This document shows, in pieces, positions 53,018-61,673 of a stretch of 64,000 nt of DNA. The position numbers and the translations under genes were made by a program. Position 1 is the stretch's first letter, and every line of letters begins with the position of its first letter. The DNA comes from Dryocola sp036489025 (GTDB taxonomy: Bacteria > Pseudomonadota > Gammaproteobacteria > Enterobacterales > Enterobacteriaceae). The DNA is taken from assembly GCA_036489025.1 (NCBI GenBank), contig DASXGN010000028.1:62001-126000 (forward strand), read 5' to 3'. The notes under the pieces are model-generated. The model was not told the origin of the DNA. It saw only the letters and a program-made list of their open reading frames with translations, and ran no database searches.

Positions 53018-53203
53018 ATGAAAAAGTTAAACGTTTCTGAAGCACAGGTTGTTATTGGCGGTACTTGCAAAACTTGCACCGATTCTTTTGAGTGGGTTGG
53101 CGACAACGTATGTAATTCAGTGAAGACCTGCACAGACAAAAATGGTGTTGTAACAAAGACCTATAAAACTGCTCCAGCCTCAAGCTGCAAACAGCCTGGC
53201 TAA
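53018..53203 (+). CDS. Double-glycine leader peptide, putative bacteriocin/microcin precursor
   Basis: This gene encodes 61 residues. MKKLNVSEAQVVIGG fits the double-glycine leader pattern: Leu at -12, Glu at -8, Val at -4 and GG at -2/-1. Cleavage would release a 46-residue core beginning TCKTC. The core has five cysteines at core positions 2, 5, 17, 23 and 42, six lysines, and no long hydrophobic stretch; it ends SSCKQPG. The leader and first CxxC resemble the enterobacterial DUF4762-type small proteins as I recall them, which I cannot check. AAGGAG precedes the ATG. The genes that follow encode a disulfide catalyst, an acyltransferase and a leader-cleaving exporter, so a modified secreted peptide is the likely product. 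Its target is unknown. Confidence 0.8.
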   Translation: MKKLNVSEAQVVIGGTCKTCTDSFEWVGDNVCNSVKTCTDKNGVVTKTYKTAPASSCKQPG

Positions 53204-53211
53204 GGTAGGCC

Positions 53212-53231
53212 ATCCTTAACGCGTTAAGGAT
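53212..53231 (+). repeat. Perfect 20-bp palindrome after the peptide gene
   Basis: ATCCTTAACGCGTTAAGGAT is fully self-complementary and lies eight bases past the peptide stop. With the next hairpin it could stabilise or end the short peptide mRNA, or bind a dimeric protein. Confidence 0.75.
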
Positions 53232-53245
53232 TGTTGACCTGAAAG

Positions 53246-53275
53246 GGGTGCGGCAGCGATGCCGCGCCCATATTT
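53246..53275 (+). terminator. Hairpin (likely partial terminator) after the peptide gene
   Basis: GGGTGCGGCA / TGCCGCGCCC with a GCGA loop and one G-U pair, followed by an A/T-rich stretch. It would favour high peptide mRNA relative to the enzyme and export genes. Confidence 0.7.
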
Positions 53276-53379
53276 ATTATTTATTCAGGCGGATACGTTC
53301 TGTAGACAAAGCATATTGGTCATTGACCCTCCGGGCTGCAGAAATGGAATAACTGCCTCATTGATTCTGGAATAATGCC

Positions 53380-54060
53380 ATGCAGTGCAAGCCTCGCTTT
53401 TTAATCGCCTACACCTTCGCCATTATTATCATCTCTGCGCTGATAACCACCGGGTATTTCCACTATTTTGTTTTAGGTAATTCAGGCTCACCAGAAAATG
53501 AAGTCCCCGCGCTGCAATCCGTTAGCGATGAACAAGTTAAAAACAGCCCAATAAAAGATAAAAACACCATCGTGGAAGTCTTTTCCTACGGCTGCCACTA
53601 CTGCGCTTTAAACGAATCTAATGTCAAAGAACTTGAGAACAGAATGCCTGCGGGCACTCGCTTCGTGCGCATTCATATCAGCAATGAACAGCACTCCGGG
53701 CTTGCCAGCTATGCGTCCGTTTTTGCCACCCTGACGGTGATGGGCATTGAAAGTCAGCATCGCGACAGCGCCTACGACGCGGTGATCAAGAAAAACATTG
53801 ATTTAGCGGATAAAAAACAGTTGAACGACTGGCTTAGCGCGAATGGCATTGACGTTGAGGCCTATGCGAAAGCCAGCGAGTCCGCTGAAAGCCAGGCTCT
53901 AATGAGCTACATGACTTCCGTTAGCCGCTTCTACACCCTTCGCGCTACGCCAACGTTTATCGTCGGTAAGAAATGGCTTGCGACCCAGGATCGTGATTTC
54001 CCTGAGTTTTCTGACCATCTTCTTTCGCTGTTAGAGCACGACAAACCGCTGGAGAAATAA
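53380..54060 (+). CDS. Membrane-anchored DsbA-like thiol:disulfide oxidoreductase
   Basis: This 226-residue protein has one N-terminal span (about residues 8-30) with the rest facing the periplasm. The thioredoxin fold carries the active pair Cys72-His-Tyr-Cys75 in EVFSYGCHYCALNES and the cis-proline at Pro191 in LRATPTFIVG; a helical insert lies between. DsbA itself has CPHC and no anchor; the CHYC dipeptide suggests a different redox strength. It probably forms or sorts disulfides in the five-cysteine peptide as it leaves the exporter. Its last base pairs overlap the next start (TAATGA). Confidence 0.82.
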   Translation: MQCKPRFLIAYTFAIIIISALITTGYFHYFVLGNSGSPENEVPALQSVSDEQVKNSPIKDKNTIVEVFSYGCHYCALNESNVKELENRMPAGTRFVRIHISNEQHSGLASYASVFATLTVMGIESQHRDSAYDAVIKKNIDLADKKQLNDWLSANGIDVEAYAKASESAESQALMSYMTSVSRFYTLRATPTFIVGKKWLATQDRDFPEFSDHLLSLLEHDKPLEK

Positions 54061-55007
54061 TGAACTTCTTCGCCGTCTGGACCTGCCTGACATGGCTGAA
54101 CGGAGTCGATCGGCTCACCCGCCGCGGCGTGAAGGCGCGGCGGGCTGCTGACGGTTTTGCCTGCCTGCTTTTACGCCATCTTAACTATCGGGTTGTACTG
54201 TGGGGATTACGCGGTCTTTACGCGCTGCCTTTTTGCGGGCGCAGCCTCAAAAAGCGGGCGACGGTTGCCAAAGCAAATCAGCGGTCAATCCTCGGGCCGG
54301 AGAGGAATGTTGACTATGCCGGAATGGCATTGCGCCGACAGGTTCTCGAAGTTGCGGCGACGCGCGGGCAGAACAAGCGCGTGCTGGCCGAACTGGCGCG
54401 CTGCACGGCGCAGCTTAACGAGGTTGTGCAAGAGATTCACCGCTCAGGTTCGCCGGTTGTCCTTGCCCCGCTGCATATGGTTTCTGACGTGCTGGCCGGC
54501 ATGGTTGGCGCGGGCGTATCTCCCGGGCGTACCACGGTGCTTGTCTCCTCAAGCGTAGAGGTTTATGAGCAGGCGGAACGGCAGAAAGTGGGCCTTAACC
54601 TGGACTATTGCTCAATCCACAGCGACAGCCGAGAGATTGCGGCCAGCCTGATGACCGCGCTGACCGAAACCAGCGAACTAAAGCGTAACATGATGATTTT
54701 TCCGGATATCACACCTGATTTTACGCACTTCACCAACAAATCTGATACCGCCAAGCTGCCTTGCCGCCTGTTCGATCGCCCGGCGAATCTGCACAGCGGC
54801 ATTATTCGTATGGCGAGAATGCTGACGGCGCAGACGGTGCCTTATTTTCTCTACTTTGACGGCCAGCTAAAAATTCATATTTATCCGCCCGTCGCCGCCC
54901 GCGACTTAAAAAAACAGCTGCCTGGCATTATCGAGAAAAGCCTGCGCGGCAGACCCCAGGACTGGATGCTCTGGCACGCTCATTCACTCTATTTTATTAA
55001 CGAATAA
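54060..55007 (+). CDS. LpxL/HtrB-like acyltransferase (LPLAT superfamily)
   Basis: This 315-residue protein resembles lipid A lauroyl/myristoyl transferases in its C-terminal two thirds: LAPLHMVSDVLAGM (His139, Asp143), MMIFPDITPDF (about 211-221), then HSGIIRMARMLTAQTVPYFLYFDGQLKIHIYPP, which matches the GxxxLAR...P...IxPP pattern of that family. The catalytic pair is spaced HxxxD rather than the usual HxxxxD/E, so the site may differ. Amphipathic N-terminal helices could dock it on the inner membrane. Its likely donor is acyl-ACP, and an ACP gene ends this cluster. The acceptor is unknown; the peptide is my favoured guess, with a lipid as the alternative. Confidence 0.7.
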   Translation: MNFFAVWTCLTWLNGVDRLTRRGVKARRAADGFACLLLRHLNYRVVLWGLRGLYALPFCGRSLKKRATVAKANQRSILGPERNVDYAGMALRRQVLEVAATRGQNKRVLAELARCTAQLNEVVQEIHRSGSPVVLAPLHMVSDVLAGMVGAGVSPGRTTVLVSSSVEVYEQAERQKVGLNLDYCSIHSDSREIAASLMTALTETSELKRNMMIFPDITPDFTHFTNKSDTAKLPCRLFDRPANLHSGIIRMARMLTAQTVPYFLYFDGQLKIHIYPPVAARDLKKQLPGIIEKSLRGRPQDWMLWHAHSLYFINE

Positions 55008-55026
55008 CCGGACTGCTGAAATTATC

Positions 55027-57162
55027 ATGGAAAAGATCATCCCGACGGCGGTTTATCAGGGAGAAACCAACGAATGTGGTTTGGCCTGCATCGCGATGCT
55101 GGCCCAAACGCAGGGCATTGATGCTCCCCTTGAAACGCTGCGTGAACGTTTCCCCGCCTCGCCGCACGGCACCTCGCTTGCGACCCTGGGAGACATCCTG
55201 TCAGAGCTCGCCATTCCTGCCTGTCCGGTTCTGTTTGACGTGAACGAGCTGGGGGATTTGCCGCTGCCGGCCATACTCCATTACGGTGCCAACCACTATG
55301 TTGTGCTGGCCTGGCGTAAAGGTCACTACGTCTGCGTAATGAACCCGGCGATGGGGCAGCAGCTGCTGCCGGTGGATGCCTTAAAAGCGGATATCAGCGG
55401 CTATGCGCTGGTGCTTGATGAAGAAGCTCAGCCCGATCCGCAGGCGCTGCGAAAGGCCACCCGCACCGGACGCTGGAGCTGGCTACAATGCATGAGCCTC
55501 GCAGAAACGGCGCGCCAGCCGGGCATTTATCGCCTGATGGTGCTTGCCTTCCTGATCTCGCTGACGCTGTTCATCATGCCGATGATGGTCAGCACCGCTA
55601 TTAACGGCGTTCTGACGCCGGATAAAACGGCGGAATTTCCCTGGGCTATCTTCCTGCTGGCTTTTGCCTGCTCCACTTTGCTGGCGCTGGGCGTGCGGGT
55701 GCTGACGGAACGGTTTGTTAAGCGCTTTGTTGTCACCCGCAGCGTGTCGGGCTTTTCACGGCTGCTGGCGAACTCGCTGACCTTCTTCGATAAAAGGGCG
55801 CCCGGCGAGGTCTTTAGCCGTTTTGCCAACTGGCAGATGGCCGCCGCGCAGAAAATTGAGCTGGATAACGGCCTGCGAACCAACTGGCTGGTCGGGGCGA
55901 TCGCGCTGGGCGTGATGTGCTACATGAGCCCGGTGCTGGCGGCAATCTCCGCCACCGGCGTGACGCTGATGGGGCTTATCAGCGTGTGGGCCATCTATCG
56001 CGACCGCTACTATACCCAGCAGCTGCAGGCCAAAAGCGCCGCGCAAAGTGATTTCCTGCTGGAGACAATTCAGGGTTTCTCGACCATAAAGTCCGCCGGG
56101 CTGGCCAGCTTCCGGAAAGGTGAGTTTGCCAGTTTTGCCCAGGCCTTTTTTGCCTGCCGACAAAAGCAAAAGGTGTATGAACAGGTAAAAAATAGCCTCT
56201 ACCAGCTGATTGGCAGCCTTGAAATGGTGTTCTTCATGCTGCTGGCGCTGCCGATGCTGAAAAGCGGCACGCTGAGCGCCGGGGAGTTTTTTGCCTATAG
56301 CTTCGTGCGCGAAATCTTCACCGGCTACATCACGCAGATCTTCTTCGCCGTGCTGCAAAAAAACCAGCTGCACGTCATCGACACGCGAGCAAAAGATCTT
56401 TTCCCTGCGCGAAAAGAAGGACGCCCGGCGGAATTGCCCGCAGCGGCTGCGAGCAACTTCAGGCGTATTGAATATCGCGGCATCGGTTTTTCCTGGGACA
56501 GCCAGCAGCCGGTGCTAAAGGATTTATCCCTGAGCCTGGCACGCGGTGAACACATTGCTATCGTGGGGGAATCCGGGGCGGGTAAGAGCACGCTGCTGAA
56601 AATTATCGCCGGACTGATGCCGCCGCAGCAGGGCTGCATCGCCGTGGACGGCGAGACCGTAACGGAAGGGCCGCTGCACGGCTTATTTTTCCTGCAAAGC
56701 CAGGAGGATATTTTATTCAATGCTTCGGTTAAGCAGAACATTGCGCTGTTCAAACAGAGCCTCAGCGAACGCGATCTGAACCGGATCGATAAATCGCTTA
56801 GGGATCTCCAGCTGGCGGAGGTTATTGCGGGCCTGCCCGGCGGCAAAAATGCCTTAATTCGCGAAAGCCATGCGGCGCTCTCGCTAGGCCAGCGCCAAAG
56901 GCTGCTGCTGGCCAGGGCGTTGTTCAGCGATCGGCCGGTGCTGGTGCTGGACGAACCTACCGCCAATCTGGACGAGAAAACGGCGCAGCGGGTGATGGCC
57001 AGCCTGCTGCAACACTGCCGCGACTACGGCAAGACCCTGATTACCGTCACCCACAGCGAAACCGTGCTGCCGATGTTCGACCGCGTTTATCGCATGCGCG
57101 AGGGGCGGCTGGCTGGCGTTACACCGCGTGTGGCAGCCGCTGCCGAGGCTGCATATTCATGA
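55027..57162 (+). CDS. Peptidase-containing ABC exporter (C39 family, bacteriocin type)
   Basis: This 711-residue transporter has three parts. The C39 peptidase domain (1 to about 135) has the active cysteine Cys17 in GETNECGLACIAML and His90 in GANHYVVLAW; the third triad position, usually aspartate in DPA-G, is Asn106 in VMNPAMG. Six spans follow (about 165-440). The nucleotide-binding domain has Walker A GESGAGKST, an altered signature LSLGQRQRLLLARAL and Walker B VLVLDEPTANLD. Such proteins cut double-glycine leaders and move the core across the inner membrane, which fits the peptide encoded at 53018. The stop overlaps the next gene by four bases. Confidence 0.92.
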   Translation: MEKIIPTAVYQGETNECGLACIAMLAQTQGIDAPLETLRERFPASPHGTSLATLGDILSELAIPACPVLFDVNELGDLPLPAILHYGANHYVVLAWRKGHYVCVMNPAMGQQLLPVDALKADISGYALVLDEEAQPDPQALRKATRTGRWSWLQCMSLAETARQPGIYRLMVLAFLISLTLFIMPMMVSTAINGVLTPDKTAEFPWAIFLLAFACSTLLALGVRVLTERFVKRFVVTRSVSGFSRLLANSLTFFDKRAPGEVFSRFANWQMAAAQKIELDNGLRTNWLVGAIALGVMCYMSPVLAAISATGVTLMGLISVWAIYRDRYYTQQLQAKSAAQSDFLLETIQGFSTIKSAGLASFRKGEFASFAQAFFACRQKQKVYEQVKNSLYQLIGSLEMVFFMLLALPMLKSGTLSAGEFFAYSFVREIFTGYITQIFFAVLQKNQLHVIDTRAKDLFPARKEGRPAELPAAAASNFRRIEYRGIGFSWDSQQPVLKDLSLSLARGEHIAIVGESGAGKSTLLKIIAGLMPPQQGCIAVDGETVTEGPLHGLFFLQSQEDILFNASVKQNIALFKQSLSERDLNRIDKSLRDLQLAEVIAGLPGGKNALIRESHAALSLGQRQRLLLARALFSDRPVLVLDEPTANLDEKTAQRVMASLLQHCRDYGKTLITVTHSETVLPMFDRVYRMREGRLAGVTPRVAAAAEAAYS

Positions 57163-58331
57163 AACGGACCGTTATGAAAGGGAAAAAGCGCCGGGCATTA
57201 TTGGCCGTTGGCCTGGCTATCGCTGCGGGCCTGATTGCCGCGGGCGTCTGGCTGTCTATCACGGCAAACGGTGCCCGGCCGCAGGTGCTAACCGAGCCGG
57301 TGACACGCGGCGATATCGAAAAAACCGTGCTGGCGACCGGCATCCTGAAACCGGCGGAGCAGGTGAACGTTGGCGCACAGGTTAACGGTCAGCTGAAGAA
57401 ACTGTACGTTGCGCAGGGAGACCAGGTGCAGAAAGGCCAGCTGCTGGCGGAAATAGACGCCACGCTTCAGGAGAACGAGCTGCGTAAATCGCAGGCCGAG
57501 CTGCAAAGCGCCCAGGCACAGAAGGTGGCCGCCCAGGCGCTGCTTAACCAGTATCAGCAGGAGCTAAAACGCCAGCGCATGATGGCGCGCGACGGCGCGG
57601 CGGTGCAGAGCGACGTGGAAAAAGCGCTGGCGCAGTTCGAAGCTCAGCAGGCTCAACTGCGGGTGAACGAGGCGCAAATTGTTCAGGCGGAAACGGCGCT
57701 TGAGACGGCCAAAGCCAATCTCGGCTTCACCCGTATTGTCGCCCCGGTTGACGGCACCGTGCTGGGTATCATCACCAAAGAGGGGCAGACGATTGTCTCG
57801 TCCCAGACCGCGCCTACGATCCTCGTTCTCGCCAAAGTGGACACGATGAACGTGCACACGCGCATTTCAGAGACGGACATCCTCAAAGTTCGCCCCGGCC
57901 AGCCGCTGTGGTTCTACGTGGTGGCCGATCCTAAACATCGTTACCAGAGCGTGATGGGCTCCATTAAAGAAGCCCCGGACGACGCGCTACAGCAGGATAA
58001 TCCCAGCAGCGGCGGCGCGCAGCAGCCGTCGGCGGTCTACTACAGCGGCGTGTTTAGCGTGGCAAACGATGACCGCAGGCTGCGGACCTCAATGACGGCC
58101 CAGGTGTTTATTATCACCGCCGCCGCTAAAAGCACCCTGCGGGTTCCCGTCGCGGCGCTCGGCAAGCAGCAGGGTAAAGACCGCTATCAGGTACAGGTGC
58201 AGCACGGAGCGCAGCTGGTTTCTCGCTGGGTCACTATCGGGATTAACGATCTCCAGTATGCCGAGGTCAAAGAAGGGCTCAAGGAAGGTGAGCTTGTGGT
58301 GCTCGGGCAGGCGGAGCAGGCCCATGGCTAA
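57159..58331 (+). CDS. MacA-like periplasmic adaptor (HlyD family)
   Basis: This 390-residue adaptor has one N-terminal span (about residues 10-32), then lipoyl halves split by a coiled coil: VLATGILKPAEQVNVGAQVNGQLKKLYVAQGDQVQKGQLLAEID, a long helical hairpin rich in Gln/Ala, and ANLGFTRIVAPVDGTVLGIITKEGQTI. A beta-barrel part has RTSMTAQVFI. This is the MacA arrangement, and the next gene is MacB-like. It should join an inner-membrane transporter to the outer-membrane factor encoded downstream. An alternative start is the ATG five codons in. Confidence 0.9.
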   Translation: MKRTVMKGKKRRALLAVGLAIAAGLIAAGVWLSITANGARPQVLTEPVTRGDIEKTVLATGILKPAEQVNVGAQVNGQLKKLYVAQGDQVQKGQLLAEIDATLQENELRKSQAELQSAQAQKVAAQALLNQYQQELKRQRMMARDGAAVQSDVEKALAQFEAQQAQLRVNEAQIVQAETALETAKANLGFTRIVAPVDGTVLGIITKEGQTIVSSQTAPTILVLAKVDTMNVHTRISETDILKVRPGQPLWFYVVADPKHRYQSVMGSIKEAPDDALQQDNPSSGGAQQPSAVYYSGVFSVANDDRRLRTSMTAQVFIITAAAKSTLRVPVAALGKQQGKDRYQVQVQHGAQLVSRWVTIGINDLQYAEVKEGLKEGELVVLGQAEQAHG

Positions 58332-60276
58332 GGACAGCGCGCTGATTGCGCTTGAAAATGTCTCGCGCAGCTTTTGGGCCGGAACGGAAAAAGTGGCCGT
58401 GCTCAGAAACGTTTCCCTGCGTATCCAGCGGGGGGAAATGGTCGCCATCGTGGGCGCCTCCGGCTCGGGAAAATCGACGCTGATGAATCTTATCGGCTGC
58501 CTTGATAAGCCCTCCGAAGGTGAAGTCGTCATTAAGTCGCTCTCCACCCAGCGGGCAACGGCCGACGAGCTGGCCCAGCTGCGCAGCGAGAACATCGGTT
58601 TTATCTTCCAGCGCTATCACCTGATCCCCTATCTGTCCGCCACAGAGAACGTCGAGATCCCGGCGCTGTATACGGCGATGTCGGCCGGTGAACGCAGGCT
58701 GCGCGCCGAACATTTACTGACCCGGCTGGGGCTGGAGCAGCGGATGCTGCATAAACCCGCGCAGCTTTCCGGCGGGCAGCAGCAGCGGGTAAGCATTGCG
58801 CGCGCGCTGATGAACGGCGCGGAGATTATTCTCGCGGATGAGCCTACAGGTGCGCTGGACCGCGCCAGCGGCTACGAGCTGATGGGGATTCTGCATTCTC
58901 TTAATCGCGCCGGACACACGATTATCCTCGTAACCCACGATCCGGACGTAGCCGCCCAGGCGCAGCGCATTATCCGCATCAGCGACGGTGAAATTGTTTC
59001 CGATGAGCCGAATCCGGCGGCTAGCGAACAGGGCCATCGTCAGGCGCTGCCCGCCACGCAAAATACCGGACATTCGGCCCTCTGGCCCGGCGTTCGTGAA
59101 GCCGTGCGCATTGCCTGGCGAGCTATCGTTGGCCATCGGATCCGCGCCTTTCTTTCCATGCTGGGCATTATTATCGGCATCGCCTCGGTGGTTTCCTCAA
59201 TGGCCGCCGGGGAAGGGGCCAGGCAAACGATTCTGGCCGAAATCAGCCAGCTAGGCACCAGCACGCTGGAGATAAGGCCCGGCTTAGGCTGGGACAAACC
59301 GCGCCCGGACTACGAGCGCTCCCTGACGCTTGACGACGTTGCCGACCTGGCAAAGCAGTCCTTTGTGGACAGCATTTCTCCGGTAGTCAGCAAATTTACG
59401 CGCGCCATTCGCGGTGGCAAAGACGTGATGGTTTCGCTGTCCGGCGTGAGCAACGGCTATTTTCGCGTGCAGGGGTTTAACTTCCTCAGCGGCAACGGTT
59501 TTACGCAGGGCGATCTCGACGAGCGCGAGCCGGTGGTCATTCTTGACCCGGAGTTGGCAAAAACGCTGTTTGGCGCGGGAGAAGACGCAAAGGGTGAAAT
59601 CGTGCAGATCTCCGGCGTGCCGTTCCGGGTGTTGGGCATCGCGGAAAGGAAAGGCCAGAAGTTTAGCGGCTCCGTTCCCAGCGCCTGGATGCCCTATACC
59701 TCACTGCTGGCCCGCATGTCCGGTGATATGCCGCTGGAGGCGATTTCCCTGCGCGTGCAGGACGATTATCCGCTGCCAAAAGCGCAGGCCGAGATTGAAA
59801 AGCGGCTGGACCGCAGGCACGGCCAGCGGGACTTCTTTACTTTGACCAACGATCAAATGACCCAAACCATTCAGAAAGCCTCTGCTTCTATGCGCCTGCT
59901 TATTACGGCTATCGCCGGGATTTCCCTGCTGGTGGGCGGGGTGGGCGTGATGAACATCATGCTGGTCTCCGTCACCGAAAGAACCCATGAGATTGGCATC
60001 CGGCTTTCCGTCGGGGCAAGGCCCGGCGACATCATGATTCAGTTCCTGATCGAGGCGATGGTTATCTGCGCGCTCGGCGGCATGATTGGCATCGCCAGCT
60101 CGGCCCTCGGCGGGCTGATTTTCTCCTGGATAACGGACGAGTTCACCATGGTCTTTACCTGGCCGCCGATAGCGCTGGCCTGCGGTTTTTCCGCGCTCAT
60201 CGGTCTGGGCTTTGGCTTCTTCCCAGCGCGTAACGCCGCGCGTTTACAACCGACGGAGGCGCTGGCACGCGAATGA
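58324..60276 (+). CDS. MacB-like ABC transporter (ATPase-permease fusion)
   Basis: This 650-residue protein (E. coli MacB 648) starts at the ATG giving MAKDSALIALENVSRSF, with GGAG upstream; a 22-codon extension is rejected. The ATPase domain comes first: GASGSGKST, LSGGQQQRVSIARAL, IILADEPTGALD. Then come a first span (SMLGIIIGIASVVSSMA), a large periplasmic domain, and three C-terminal FtsX-type spans (LLITAIAGISLLVGGVGVMNIMLVSVTERTHEIGIR and on). MacB works as a mechanotransmitter that expels periplasmic substrates through TolC; in E. coli MacAB secretes heat-stable enterotoxin II, a small disulfide-bonded peptide. Confidence 0.9.
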   Translation: MAKDSALIALENVSRSFWAGTEKVAVLRNVSLRIQRGEMVAIVGASGSGKSTLMNLIGCLDKPSEGEVVIKSLSTQRATADELAQLRSENIGFIFQRYHLIPYLSATENVEIPALYTAMSAGERRLRAEHLLTRLGLEQRMLHKPAQLSGGQQQRVSIARALMNGAEIILADEPTGALDRASGYELMGILHSLNRAGHTIILVTHDPDVAAQAQRIIRISDGEIVSDEPNPAASEQGHRQALPATQNTGHSALWPGVREAVRIAWRAIVGHRIRAFLSMLGIIIGIASVVSSMAAGEGARQTILAEISQLGTSTLEIRPGLGWDKPRPDYERSLTLDDVADLAKQSFVDSISPVVSKFTRAIRGGKDVMVSLSGVSNGYFRVQGFNFLSGNGFTQGDLDEREPVVILDPELAKTLFGAGEDAKGEIVQISGVPFRVLGIAERKGQKFSGSVPSAWMPYTSLLARMSGDMPLEAISLRVQDDYPLPKAQAEIEKRLDRRHGQRDFFTLTNDQMTQTIQKASASMRLLITAIAGISLLVGGVGVMNIMLVSVTERTHEIGIRLSVGARPGDIMIQFLIEAMVICALGGMIGIASSALGGLIFSWITDEFTMVFTWPPIALACGFSALIGLGFGFFPARNAARLQPTEALARE

Positions 60277-61673
60277 AACCGGGCATTTTAGCAATACTCA
60301 TCTTCGCGCTCAGCGGCTGTGGTTCCGTGCTGGAAAGCGACTACCAGCGACCGACGGTTTCCGTACCCGACGGCTGGCGCGTGCGCGATAGCGGTCCGGC
60401 GTGGCTGCACGGCACGCCGCACTGGTGGGATAACTTCCAGGATCCGCTGCTGTCCTCCACCATCGACAGCATGCTGCTAAGCAACAGCGATCTTGCCAAG
60501 GCGGGGCTGCTGTTACAGGAAGCCCGGCTCAGCGCGGGCTTGGCTAATACCACTCTTCTGCCGGACGCGACGCTTGGCGGGAGTGCGAACCGGAGCAGCA
60601 ATCTTAAGGGCAGCAGCAATACGGCTGAAAGCTACAGCGCCGTTTACTCGCTGAGCTACGAGCTGGACCTTTGGGGCAAGCTTTCCAGCAGCCGCAGGCA
60701 GGCGGAATGGCTGGTCAAAGCCTCCGAGCAGGACAGGCAGAATACGGCGCTGACGCTGGTGGGCACGACGGCCGATTTCTACTGGCAAATCGCCATGCTC
60801 AATCAGCAGATTGACGCGCAAAAATCCGCCGCCGGGCTGGCCGAACAAACGCTGCGGCTGGTGGATTCTCGCTATCGGGCCGGTGCCGCCGGGCGAGTTG
60901 AGTATTTACAGGCGCAGCAGTCGCTGATGGATAAGCAAAACCAGCTAACGGCGCTGGACCAGCAGCGTGAAGCCGCCCGAAATTCGCTGGCGCTGCTGTT
61001 TAACGGATCGCCGCTGAGCCGCCGGGCCGAAAAGCGCAGTCAGGATTACACGCAGCAGATTGCCGTTGCTCAAAGCCTGCCGGTGGCAACGCTTGCCGCG
61101 CGACCTGACGTACAGGCCGCGGAATGGCGACTGCGCGCGGCGCTATCCGGATCGGATGTCGCCCGGCTCAGCTTCTTCCCGTCTGTCTCGCTGAATGCTT
61201 CGCTTAACGCCGGAAGCACCGTTTTTCAGCAGTGGTTTAATAATCCGGTTGGCGCGCTCGGCAGCGCCGTCGCATTGCCTTTCGTGCAGTGGAACACCGT
61301 GCGGCTAACGATTGCGCAGTCCGATCTCAAGGTGCAGGAGGCGGCAATCGATTTCAGACAGGCGGTTTATACCGCGCTGTCGGAGGTGGATAACGCCCAG
61401 ACGCAGCGGGTGAGCTATCTCCGGCAGCGGGAACAGCAGCTTGAAAATCAGCGGCTGAGCGAAGAGCGAGTGGCCCTTGCGCAAAGCCAGTATCGAGCCG
61501 GAGCCATCTCATTACAGAGCCTGCTGGACGCTCAGGATGCCCTGCTCAGCAGCGAAATTAGCCTCGCGAATCTGCACTACGGCTATCTGAACGCCACGAT
61601 GAAACTGTGGCTGGCGCTGGGCGGCGGCGTCGCTTACCCAAAAAATGAACAAGGACACTCTGATGAACAATAG
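60273..61673 (+). CDS. Outer-membrane factor lipoprotein (NodT/TolC family)
   Basis: This 466-residue protein starts with a lipoprotein signal ending LSGC (Cys16). It has two OEP repeats of long helices (for example TLLPDATLGGSANRSSN, LSYELDLWGKLSS, and LAARPDVQAAEWRLRAALSGSDVARLSFFPSVSLNAS) typical of NodT/CusC-type factors. It would form the trimeric outer-membrane channel for the adaptor and MacB-like pump encoded just upstream. The start overlaps the MacB-like stop by four bases. Having its own outer-membrane factor makes the cluster independent of TolC. Confidence 0.88.
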   Translation: MKPGILAILIFALSGCGSVLESDYQRPTVSVPDGWRVRDSGPAWLHGTPHWWDNFQDPLLSSTIDSMLLSNSDLAKAGLLLQEARLSAGLANTTLLPDATLGGSANRSSNLKGSSNTAESYSAVYSLSYELDLWGKLSSSRRQAEWLVKASEQDRQNTALTLVGTTADFYWQIAMLNQQIDAQKSAAGLAEQTLRLVDSRYRAGAAGRVEYLQAQQSLMDKQNQLTALDQQREAARNSLALLFNGSPLSRRAEKRSQDYTQQIAVAQSLPVATLAARPDVQAAEWRLRAALSGSDVARLSFFPSVSLNASLNAGSTVFQQWFNNPVGALGSAVALPFVQWNTVRLTIAQSDLKVQEAAIDFRQAVYTALSEVDNAQTQRVSYLRQREQQLENQRLSEERVALAQSQYRAGAISLQSLLDAQDALLSSEISLANLHYGYLNATMKLWLALGGGVAYPKNEQGHSDEQ

